Below are positions 11,986-23,200 of a DNA stretch of 64,000 nt, piece by piece. The position numbers and the translations under genes are program-made. The notes below the pieces were generated by a model. The model saw only the letters and a program-made list of their open reading frames with translations, made no database searches and was not told where the DNA came from. The stretch is from Sipunculus nudus. Lineage: Eukaryota; Annelida; Sipuncula; Golfingiida; Sipunculidae. The DNA lies in assembly GCA_026874595.1 (NCBI GenBank), contig CM049308.1:76413624-76477623 (forward strand), read 5' to 3'. Positions within the stretch are counted from its first letter, which is position 1, and every line of letters starts with the position of its first letter.

Positions 11986-13186
11986 CTGTCCGTCTGGATG
12001 TCCATCCGTAAGACTGGCACGTTTCGACACCTTTGGACCTACGAATCTGAATTTCGGCATACAGTTAGATGTCCCCATAATCTCCTACCATGCCAAAAAT
12101 TGGGTCAATAGGACTTCGTTCCTTTGAGATATTAAGGAAAAACCTCAATTTTTTATTAGAAAACTATTTTCACACTTCAGGACTGCCTAATATCAAAACA
12201 CTCATCTGGTTTTCTTCATATTTACCATAAATATTCCTCTATATAGTTCCTATGAACATGCCAGATATTAAGTCAGTATTATATAATTTAAAAAAGTTAT
12301 TGGCCCAAACATAATGCACTTTGTAAAAAAATCAGGAAGATATTTTGTCACTTAAGACCCAAAGTGTTAAAGGTAGGGACTTTTTTCCAGTAATACAACT
12401 TTAATTAATCAAAATTTAATTGTATAAAATTAGATCAAAATCTGTTAAAGTTTTTAGCTCAGCTGACTATAAGTCGTGGTCCATTGTCCGTCGTCCGTCC
12501 GTCCGTCCGTCCGTAGATGTGGCACGTTTTGAAACCGTAAGACCTAGGAATCCAAAATTCAGCATAATGTTAGATGTCCCCAAGATCTCCTACCAAGCCG
12601 AAAACTGGATCTTTGCAACTTCGTTCCTTTGAGAAATTAAGGAAAAACCTCAATTTTTTATTAAAATCCTATTTTCACACTTCAGGACTGCCTAATATCA
12701 AAACCACTCATCTGTTTTGCCTCATATTTACCATAAATATTCTTCTATATTGTTTCTATGTACATGCCAGAAATTAAGTCTGTTAAGTATAAATTCTTTA
12801 AGTTATGGGCCCAAACATAATGGACTTTGTAAAAAATCAGGAAAAATATTTACTCACTTAACATGAAAAATTTTGAAACTAGAGTCTATTTTCCCAAGTA
12901 TATAACTATGTTTAATTAAGATTCAATTGTTTACCCAAAATTAGATCTGAATTTTGTAAATTTTTTAAGTAATTAGCTTTAAAATAAAATCAGAACCTTA
13001 AATTTTGTCCAACTTTGACCATGGCACGTTTTTTTCCTGTAAGTACCATTGATTTAATTTTCACAGCATGTAAACATAAATATTTAATTTGTTTAAATCT
13101 GAAATTTGGAAGTAAAAGCTTGAAAATTAAGCTAGTTATTGATTTTTTTCTTGAGGCTCTATTGTAGTCATTTGCTTTGATTACAG

Positions 13187-13284
13187 ATTACAGATGCAGG
13201 GTCCCACTCCAGGTCACTGGAAGTCAGCTATGCCAGGGTTTCTGATTTGTTACAGTCACTGGGGGAGATCCCCTGCTGTGACAG
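13187..13284 (+). other. Exon-like open segment inside family A copy 2
   Basis: Preceded by a TTACAG acceptor and followed by CAG|GTGTAC. It is open for 32 codons plus 2 bases (ITDAGSHSRSLEV...LLQSLGEIPCCD). Not recognised; could be captured exon sequence or chance. Confidence 0.3.
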
Positions 13285-13319
13285 GTGTACAGTTATTCTC
13301 ATATCACCACCCCAATCAC

Positions 13320-13340
13320 CCCCCCCCCCCCCCCCCCCCC
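13320..13340 (+). repeat. Poly-C tract
   Basis: About 21 consecutive C residues within family A copy 2. Comparable C runs occur in copy 1 (15285-15298) and, as G, in the minus copy (59585-59592). Confidence 0.9.
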
Positions 13341-14013
13341 GCAAACCCAACCCACCAAGTGTTCACTGTATCTCCTTAATTGTAATGCTGTTTCCACTCT
13401 GATATGCAAAAACTTTCCTTGAAAAAGTAATTCAAGCTGTAATCGAGAAGATGCAATGTTGTGTAATGTAGCATTTTTAAAGAAATCATTTTTCTTTTAA
13501 ATGATTTTATCAATCATGATGGAACCCATCAGTATGCTTAAATTATTATAAAATATGAAGCACATTATGGATAAATAAAGACACAATTAAAAATTGAGAA
13601 ATCTAAATCAAGTATTTTTTTTAGATATTTATTGTTTTGCAGATATAAAAGATATAGTTTTGTGGTAAAAAATAAATAAACATTTGTATGCATGATGTGG
13701 TGTTATCTGACAAAATTGGATTTATGATGATGCAATTGAGAATTATGAATCAACTTTTATATTCAGATATATATGTTATATTGAAAATGTATAGAAATAT
13801 AAACTTAAATTAAAAAAAAAATTGATGTGATAAAAAAATGAGGATTTATTACAAACATTTGTTCATTATTTTCCTGCATCAGCAGAATTTGAGATCAGGC
13901 TTTGTTTGCCATGTTTTATGTTGTTAATTAGTTATATTTCAACTGTATACATTTCATAAAAAAAACATATATTTAATAATATATATTATACAAAGAAAGA
14001 TTCGATTGAACAA

Positions 14014-14172
14014 ATGTGTAAACTACTGAAATGTCAACAGTTAATCGAAAAGCCAACTAATGATCATGGTAATTGTACAGATCATTTGTTCACAAACTGC
14101 TCACATGCTTCAGTTTCAACATTAGGAAACACATGGACAGGTCACAAAATATTATTTGCAATTATTTCTTGC
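14014..14172 (+). pseudogene. Remnant of an AP-endonuclease domain C-terminal part
   Basis: The frame reads CKLLKCQQLIEKPTNDHGNC, then TDHLFTN, and a little later GHKILFAI. Known: the pattern 'QLI..PT...G..LDH.(Y/F)TN ... SDHK' is typical of the AP-endonuclease domains of LINE elements and of Helentron-type Rep/Hel/EN proteins. Only a fragment remains, with no upstream catalytic blocks. Its place near the 3' end of a pearl-like element fits descent from an autonomous Helentron, but capture from a LINE is equally possible. Confidence 0.45.
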
Positions 14173-16904
14173 TCATCATTACAAACCAATCATATAAACC
14201 AACCATTGCCTTTATTACCTCTTCCTCTTACACTTTATCTCCATTTGATATTATTTTAGATTTTTACCTTCAAGGTTAACGTCAGCTGAGCACAGTGACC
14301 CATAGGTCCCTTGTTTAAATATTGGCAAAAATATAAAATTGGTACCTTAAATTTTGCCTAACTTTGGCCATTGCACGTTTTTTTCCTGTAAGTACTGTGG
14401 ATTTAATTTTCACACCATGTATACATAAGGATTTAATCTGTTAAAATCTGAAATTTGAAAATAAAAGCTGCAAAATTAGGCTACTTATTGAATTTTTTTG
14501 GAGGCTCTTGTTGTATTCCCTTACATTGTCAAGCAATCCACTTTGATGACTGTAGGTCATTCAGTGCACATCTCTATGCTCCCCAGGCTGTTGACATAAT
14601 TTTAGATGTCCCCAAAATCTCCTACCATACCGAAAATTGGGTCATTAGGACTTTGTTCCTTCGAGATATTAAGGAAAAAAACTCTGTTTTCCATTAAAAA
14701 AGCCATTGTTACACTTCAAGGCTGCCTAATATCAAAACCACTGATCTGTTTTTGATCGTATTTAGTATTCACATTCTTTTATACATTTTCTATGAACATA
14801 CCAAAAATTAGGTCAGTATTGAGTATTATTTTGAAGTTATGGGCCAAAACATAATGCAATTTTTTAAAAAAATCAGGAAATATATTTACTCACATGAGAA
14901 TTGCTGAACCTAGAGACCTTTTTTCAGGAATATAACTTTATTTAATCAAAATTCAATTGTTTACCCAAAATTAGATCTGAATTTTGCAAATTTTTCAAGT
15001 TATTAGCATAAATAAAAAACAATACCTTAAATTTTGTCCAACTTTGGCACTGTTGATTTAATTTTCCCAGCATATATGCCTAAGGATTTAATCTTTTAAA
15101 ATCTGAACTTTCAAAAGAAATTGATTGGAATGAAAAGCTTTTATTCATGTTTTCACACACCATGTCAAGTGTTGTTTACATCTAGCCCACCTAGTAGTAC
15201 AGCCTTCACTTGCATTATGTAACCCACCCTTACCTTGGCCCAGCTTGGCCACTACTAGCAGGCTTCCCCTCGCCCTGCACTAATCCCCCCCCCCCCCCCA
15301 GCTGGTGCATAAACTAGATGAATGTTATAATTTTTCTGTATTTTATTTTATTCTTGGACATGCTACATTTTAGATTTTGTATTGAACCACCAGGGTTACA
15401 ATGATTAAAGTGTACATTTAATTGTGTCCACAAAGTGGTGTATTGCTGTGAAAGTCTGGATGTTCATGAGATAAGTAATTCCTTACTTCAGAAGAGTAAA
15501 AACTTCACCAGGTGTGAAATTGACTATTAATTCCAGTAATTAATTAAAACTGGGATAGTAATTAGCACAATGATATTGTTTGTCCCTCATTCAACCAACA
15601 GTGTGTATACTTTATTTGAAAAGATGTTTTATTTTGTCAAATTTACTTTTATTTTATTTTGGTGAATAAAATTAAGCATGTCCTGGAAACTCCAATATGC
15701 AAAACTTTTTAATAGTGATTCAAGGAATATTCTTGTAGATGCCATGTTGTGGCATTATTTTCTTTTAAAATCAGTTAAAACATTTATGATTTAAAAATAA
15801 TAAAATATATGTGTATGCATAATATGACCCAATGTTTTTTACTCTGTATATATAACGATTGCAACTTTTGCAACAATTCTAATATTTTAACTTATATTTT
15901 CAGGTTTTTTAATTAAAAATTTATAAACCTGTAAATAAAAAAAGAATACAGATAAAAACTTCTTAATGGAAAAAGTGGATCTGCTTAAAAAAATAGGATT
16001 ATATATAAACTTAAATGCATTATTCTCTTGAAAGTGAAATAAAGGTATTAGTCCATTCTGTCCACTTGCCTGTCCATCTGTAAATTTTCGTATGCAACAC
16101 AGTATCTCAAAACTTTTACTGTTTTTCTTCATGACAGTCTTGTCAGAGTATTAGTTTGCAATCATATATTTAGAACTTTACTATAACCAAGTAGGAGGGC
16201 CCCTTTCCTCTTAGCTTTTCATATTCTTATATAAATGAAAAACATTACAATAGAATATTTCTACATCCACCTTCGTGCTGCCCTCACTTTTCCCTTCTCC
16301 GAACCCCATCCCAAAGTCAGCCTCAGTAAGCAAGAACAAGATGAATCAGATATATTCATACTTTAATATTTTGTATAACTATTCGTCCATAGGTACCTAT
16401 GTACATGCCAGAAATTATGTCAATATTGTGTAATATGTAGACATAGTGGGCATCACAATAATGTACCTTGTCAAGACTAAAGAGATATTATGTCATACAG
16501 TCACATATTCATAAATCACTTCATCAGCATAGTTAATCATAACATCATATCTGTCAAATTTAACGCTTGCAGACTACCATACACTTTAGATCCTTCAACA
16601 AATAGCCTTATCATCTACTACTGCTTATTACTGCTGTCATTGCATTCATATTTGCTCAAATATATCACAATTTTCAACCCCTCCTAAATAAATAAAAAAT
16701 AAACCACTTTATTTGACTCTATTAATCCATCAGTCAGGTAATTTCTTTTATCATTTACTCACATATTACATTACATTCCTTTATAATAGCCCAACATGTA
16801 CATGATATTCATAAGCTTTATCGACTCGATATAGTATCACAGTGGAGAAACATTTATAGTCCAATCACGATCAGCTGAGCGCCGTGACCCATGGGTCCCT
16901 TGTT

Positions 16905-19077
16905 TTTCACTGATTTCAGATGTGGATGCAAAATCAGTTTTTGTCTTTATATGCATCTAGAAGACACAGGAGCTGCTGTCTAGTGTAAGAATTTGGAACT
17001 GAGTGGAGTTTGGCAATAAATCTTAAAAATAAATACCATGATGTCAAGTTGAATTTGTAATATTTAGTATATATTGTAATATTTCAGTATTAGCTGAAGA
17101 AATGAAATATATACAAATGAAATATGAGTTACTGACATATAAGTTGTGTTTGTCATAATGGTTGTGCTTTTGTAATTAGATTGAGGGGATCTTTACCTGA
17201 GTTGAGCTGTACTTGTTGGGTAATAAAATGAAATCCATGCTTGAACTCTGCCTAACTCAGTCACCATACTGAATTCAGATGAGTGATCACAGCTACCTTT
17301 TAGAAATTGCAGTGTTACCTCATTTTTCTAAGCATGACATTATCCATGAATAACAGAAACAAAGAATGACAAACGTTGAGAAGAACTAGAGTAAAATGAT
17401 GGAAAAAACCCCAAAAATGAACCCAGTGTGATATTCCTCTGTATAAATAATGTGAAGTAAAAGTACTGGTATTTGGAGAGTACCCATATGTTGTCCAACT
17501 CTGGTCTAAGGAAAAATGTTTCAGTCTTTATCAACTTCTATTAGTCCACCCGGTAATTGGGCACAAATCATAACCTTGGAACTAACTCAAGATTCAGGTA
17601 GGTCCTTGGGGAGGTTTCATTGCATTCCTAAAATTAGGTTACTGTGACTGTTATAATATGAATTATGCATGTATTTATGTGTTTTGAGGACTTTGAAATC
17701 AGAGATGTGTTTGTGTTCTGGGCTGCAAAACAAAAATTATGTGTTCACCCTTTAGGCTGTTGATGCATGGAATTCAGACTTTAGATATGATATCTCAGTA
17801 GAGAAGGCATGTATTTTTCTTAAATTTGGTAAGCTGATCATTGATAACCCGTTCAGCTTTGCAGCATAGGTAATGCATTCCACATTTCCTTTATTTTTAC
17901 ACTTTTTAATCATACTTTTCAGACTTAGAAATTAAGTTGGACATGTAATAATAGGAGACCAGCTAACAAGTTCTTTACATTTAATGCACAAATTGAAAGA
18001 ACATGCATCATTAACACAGATGTTTCTATTACCAGGGAAATTTTGGTGAAAATCCATTTGATAAGTTCTTTACAACTGCTGCAGGAACAGTAGCAAATAT
18101 TGCTAAAATGACAGCAGTACAAGTTGATAGAATTTCTTGGTATCAGCTGAGCATCATGACTCCAGGGTCACTCTTGTTATTACTGGTACAGATTTGCAGA
18201 TAGCCCCAATGCTTATCTCAGTACATCAGATTTGACAGGGTTCAAGTGAGAAATTACACAAAAACAGATGATATCAGTTGTAGCCAACCTTGATCTATTG
18301 ACACTCTGGCGGGTTGACACATTTGTCTGTTTCAATTTTTCTGTGTCTTACAGCAAGAGATTTCCTTAACTAAAATAATACACCTTCATACAGATGGTTT
18401 AAACAGATATAGAGCACATGTCTGCCTATCCTTCTGTCTGCGTTTTTTGTCAGTATCTGTATACGTTATATCCCTAGAACTGCGTAATAAGTTTTTTTTT
18501 GAGTGTGCTATTTTGTCAGTTTGTACAGATATGTAGAAGAATGGTCTTAACAGCCACTGGTCCTGACATCTTTATGATATTTTTGTCCTACTAGATACCT
18601 TTCTATCAAATGTAAATGAAATTTGGATATTGATCTGTTGTTTAGTTTTAATTCACACTTCATTGACATTTGCACTCTTTCAGCTGACCAGCTCTGTGAT
18701 GCAGTTTTGCCTTTCCCAGGAGGATTTGCTTGCCAAAAAATGCTTGAAACTTACACTGCTCTGAACTAGTTAATCAAGCTGATTTGCTCTGTGCTTACAC
18801 TGTGTTTCTTTACTTAACCTCGGCATATTTGCACTGATAGTCCTGGGCGTCCCATAGTTCCTACAAGGAAGAGGTTTGTTTAGAGTAGAAACAACATCTT
18901 GCGGAAAGGTGGGCTGTATGTTTATCTATCAGCAGGCTTATGCAAAACCTAATGAAATAATATCCGCAAGACTTTTATTTCTTTAAAATGTTTTTGGGTA
19001 ACCGCCTCTATTTTTAAAGCTGAAAAGGGCCTGAACTAGTTGTTTTATTTGAAGAGGTATGCACCCCATTAAGTTAA
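16905..19077. other. Mostly non-coding stretch upstream of the recognised ANAPC1 exons
   Basis: AT-rich. Contains a degraded family A 3' end near 18143-18178 (TATCAGCTGAGCATCATGACTCCAGG...CTTGTTAT) and one weak candidate exon at 17525-17597. No clear repeats otherwise. Confidence 0.4.
17525..17597 (+). CDS. ANAPC1: Possible additional upstream ANAPC1 exon
   Basis: TTTCAG precedes and GTAGGT follows a 73-base segment open in one frame (SLSTSISPPGNWAQI...TLELTQDS). It ends with one base over, which is exactly the phase required by the next recognised exon at 20147. I cannot match the residues to ANAPC1 with confidence, and a chance open segment of this length is not rare. Confidence 0.33.
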
Positions 19078-19973
19078 TTGTATCCGCCAAAACAGAGTTT
19101 TGTGGACTATGTTTTCAGTCCGCCGCCGCCGCATAGGTTTCCAGAGAACTCCTCCGTAACCACTGGGCAGAATTTTTTTAAATTCAGTATTATGATCAGG
19201 TCACATGTGAACTGCTGCAACCTTATTTTTTAGTTGACCTCTGACCTTTCTTCTCTGCCCAGTGTCCATTTGTGCGTCTGTTTCCACACATAAACCCACA
19301 TATCTTGGGACCCGTTTGACCAATCAGGCTAAAAATTTTGCACAAATGTAGCCCTTGGATAGCTTTATAACATACACTAAAAATAGTGGCGCCACCTGCA
19401 ACCATTTTTGCACAGCTTCCATCTGTTTGTCTGCTGTGGGATAAAATCTCTCATATCTTGGCAGTGGTTTGACATATCTGCCTAATATTTTGCAGGTTTA
19501 TACATATTTGATAGCTTTCTGGATTTTGTGGCAGGTGGCACCACCTACATTTATGTTTACACTGCAGACATCCAGGCTTATATCTCAGGACTTGTTTGCT
19601 GTATCCTCCTGAAATGTTGCATGTGTATGGATCTCACATAGCTCTTTATCATACACAAAACTGGAGGCGCCACCTGCCACCATTTTTGTACAGCATCCTT
19701 CTGTTTGTCTGCTGTGGGATAAAATCACTCGTATACAAGTAGTGGTTTGACTTATCTGCCTAAACTTTTGCATGTATACAACTTGGACAGCTTTCTGGAT
19801 TTTGTGGTAGGTGGCGCAACCTACATACACATTTTGGCTGCAGACATCCATGCTAATATGCAACACCCCTCACTCTATTTCCCCTTGCCACTCAATCCAT
19901 GCCTCAGTTCACCTGTCCCACTCTGATTTTGGTGGATACATGTAGTCGCCTGTCGACTACCCATATTCTAGTT
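19078..19973 (-). mobile_element. Family C satellite element, minus strand
   Basis: Reverse-complement copy of the element at 46361-47790. Shared blocks include AACTAGAATA at the 5' end (19973 side), CCACTCAATCCATGCCTC, the GGTGGCGCCACC-type palindrome, AAAGCTATCCAAGGGCTACA and GGCGGATACAAT at the far end. It has fewer tandem units (about two) than the plus copy. Confidence 0.65.
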
Positions 19974-20146
19974 CTAGTTGTCTACAGGTGAGGGAAAAAA
20001 GCAGATTATATCTTATTAGTTTTCCTCCTTGAGAGTATAAGGTTTTAAAACAGGACTTTATAATTCTTGTAGTATACGTCATAGACTATATGGATTTGAA
20101 AAAGAGAATAATATATAGATAATTTTTGACTAAATCTTTGTTTCAG

Positions 20147-20242
20147 GTCATCGGCCACCAGTGGAAGAAGGGTTACCCATGGAAACTGAACAAGGCAAAG
20201 GAGAGCCCTTTGAGAGGGGTGTTCTGTTACTGAGTAAACTAG
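20147..20242 (+). CDS. ANAPC1: ANAPC1 exon, first recognised in window
   Basis: TTTCAG|...|GTATGG. Starts with two bases of a split codon and ends with one. Reads HRPPVEEGLPMETEQ...RGVLLLSKL. The acidic linker is followed by the segment leading into the TFGMALP block. Confidence 0.85.
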
Positions 20243-23200
20243 GTATGGAGCTTGAAAGTAGTTTGTATGATGGTTTAAAAAAATTACGAAACAAGAAATG
20301 TGCATTCTCAGGAATGCAGGCCTCTGCCATGTGGGTGGACCTTACAGTGGGATGCTCCACAAAACGTGTTTCCATTTTCTTATTCAGCCCAAACTCCCAG
20401 GTTCACTCATGCAGAAGTCCCCCCCCCCACCCTCCACCTGTGTTTGCATTTACCTATTTACCCATATTCCCAGGTTCATTCATGCATAACTGAATGGACA
20501 TTTGTGAATATTCCTGGAAGTCCTTCCTGGACCTGATCATCAAGCAGATCCATGCCAAAATCTAATCAATTCTTCCTTGGTCCATACCAAAAATGCCCAG
20601 AAACTTTATAGGATTCTGTTCATGATTGCTGTTGAGTTATAAGTTATGTTGTGGTTATGTTGTGAATAAACACACACACACTGACATACTGGAATGAATG
20701 ATTACCCTCCTGGCAGAGGCAAGAACACCTGAAACACAGTTGCCTCTTTTCTACGGGATTTAGTTTGTAACTCACTGTGACAGTACTTGTGGAGTCCACA
20801 AGCTTGAAACATGTCTCATAATAAAAACTAAGTAACTATTTAAACTGAATTTACTGATGGCAAAGAGTAAATATAGAACTAGAAATATGCATCCAAGTGT
20901 ATACATGCCTCCTCCATGTTTGCATCCACTCAACTCAGAGCTTAGACTGAAGGTTTCAAACATGCTCTGCAGACACACTGGACACCGTCACTCGTAGGTG
21001 CTGGGCTCTCGACCTTAACCTGAACAGGTGGCCAGGCCATGAATGTGGCTAGACCCTCTTCCATTATTTTTGGCCAATGTTTTTTGGTTCATTCATGCAT
21101 AACTGACTTTGCATTTGTGAATATTCTTTGCTGGCACTGCAGAATCTGGAGAAGATGCTGGATCCACACCAAAATCTAATTGATTCTTCCTTGGCCCATT
21201 CCTAAAAAGGCCCTGAAGTTTCATAAGCTCCTGTTCATGATTGCCTGAGTTATGTTGTGAACTTAAGCCTGAAGCCGCCCCCATTTTGCACTGCCAGTCG
21301 ATTACATATCAAATCGAGCCGAGTTTAATAGGAGGCGTCACCAATATTTTATTAAGCAGAAGTATGCCGATTGTGTCTAGCTAAGTTTGTCCTGAGAAAA
21401 ATAAATACAAAAAGATATATCTTTTACAATTAAATATGCCAGAAACATATTCAGACTAATACAAAGTTAGTTTTGTTGATTTTGATGCTGACTGACAAGA
21501 AACAGTGTGCTAAGTATGAAAGTGTTGGCTTATGAAACCAGCAGGATAAACTGTACTCACTAATTATTTACAAATTAGATAAATGTAAAATGGATGCAAT
21601 ATGTCACACTTAAAATACAGAGAACTTGATTAAATAAAAAGGGTACTTTTGTAACATCATCAGATATATAGGCAAAGTTTTAGGTCACTTTAAGCCAGCC
21701 AAAATTTTGCAAGCTAAGTTAAGCCAAAAAACTTGGCTTACTACTAAAGTCAGCAGTCTTTTTGTCCAAGCCAGCTGCATTTTTGTGGCTAACACAGCTC
21801 TTGGCTCTATTGTGAACAAACACACACATGAACACGAATAAATGCATACCTCCAGATGGAGGCAACAAAACCTGAAGCAGAGTTGCCCCTTATCTACTAG
21901 ATTTTACACTAGACTTGTAACTCACTGTGACAACATTTGTGGATTCTTCAGACTTGAAACATGTCTCATAATGAAAACTTGAAGTACAGTGAAACCTGTG
22001 TTATGAGACCAGTAAAGAGACTGCCCTGAAGGCCAACGATGTTGTATGCACATCACAGCTGCTCTATTTCATGCAATTTTTCATGCCATCTCAGCAAGCA
22101 AGCCAATAAGAAAATGAATATAGATCAAATGCTTATTCTGGACCCCAACAAATCTTGATTGTCTACCCCAGAGTGATGAAGTTGCATGCGACACAGATCA
22201 CACCATGCAAACTGAAAGTGGCATGCACCACAAAATTGCATGCGATTATCACATGTGATGGTTGTAAGGAAAAATTGCACCATGTAAACTTGCCTTAAAG
22301 TGGACTTTAATCACAGGTGGTCTTATTAGACAGTTATAACCAATGTGAATACTTTCAGTTCACTTAAGGGTAGTCTTAATAAACAGTTGGTCTTAAAAGA
22401 GAGGTGGTCTCTCAGACAGGTTCTACTGTAGCTATTTAAAGTTCTATGTACTGATTGCAAAAAGTTAAATATAGAATTAATCAAGTGACAAAGCATACTT
22501 TAAGTATCTGGCTTGTCTCTCTCTAGATATATAGATCATCCATACCTTTTGATTATACATTATATATATACCATACTAAATGCTAGCTTTAGGATTTAAG
22601 ACATAAAAATAAATTTAAGACAGCTTTAATTTGACCACTACATGTGGCTTGTTCACAACAGAATAACTTTAATAATTTGTGGATTTCCACTTAAATGAAC
22701 ATTCTCAGATGTGGTAGAACAGTTTAAAAAAAAATTCCCATCTCCAATAATTAAGTTGCCACGACATCAGGGTTGTGAACAATGAGTGCATTTAAGGAAA
22801 ATACAGTGATATTTAATCAGTGGTGAAAATAACATTTAGTATTATTTGAATGTGATGTTTGGCTTATTTATCTGTAGATTCATTACTAAAGCATGAGAGT
22901 TTGACGTTCGGGATGGCCCTTCCCCTGCGTGAAGCCATATACAGATGTCGTCAGAACCCACCAGCTGACTGGCCAGAGGAGGTCTACAAACTCATAGGTA
23001 TGAAACTGGGAGGAAAAGAACTTTGATTGGTTGTGATACACTGTGGTTGGCATTTTGTTTGTGATGGTTTCAAATTGGTAATATTCATGAACAGAATTAT
23101 CGTGAAATTTAAAACCTTCATGAATAAGACAGCCCTTCTACACATTTATTTTGTAGCCTCATTAGCAGCTTCTGTACATTTTGCAAGCCCGTTACTGTTT

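Larger units (their letters stand above)
12456..14315 (+). mobile_element. Family A copy 2, nested in copy 1
   Basis: Seen: starts AGCTCAGCTGACTATAAG directly after TTTTT, and ends CAGCTGAGCACAGTGACCCATAGGTCCCTTGTT directly before TAAATATTGGC. The unbroken copy at 29497-30873 shows the empty site as a T run followed by AAATATTGGC, so insertion was into oligo-T with no clear duplication. The interior differs from copies 1 and 3 after about 13165: it carries an open splice-bounded segment (13187-13284), a poly-C run and an endonuclease-like remnant. Confidence 0.75.
11896..16904 (+). mobile_element. Pearl/HINE-like element, family A copy 1 (split by copy 2)
   Basis: Seen: begins AGCTCAGCTGACTATAAG, then a GTCCGTCTG microsatellite (11938-12000), then the family A body. 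It is interrupted at 12455/14316 by another family A element, resumes at AAATATTGGCAAAAATAT (14317), and ends ATCAGCTGAGCGCC...GACCCATGGGTCCCTTGTT. The 5' AGCTCAGCTGA is inverted relative to the 3' TCAGCTGAGC. The right end holds the palindrome GACCCATGGGTC. There is no flanking duplication. About 3.1 kb without the nested copy. Carries a poly-C tract (near 15285) and a frameshifted copy of a transmembrane-tail cassette (near 16560-16690). Confidence 0.75.

Noticed and set aside
11938-12006. Arg/Pro/Ser/Val/Cys-rich frames over CGTCCGTCTGTC runs
   Set aside because: Translations of the GTCY microsatellite at the 5' end of family A.
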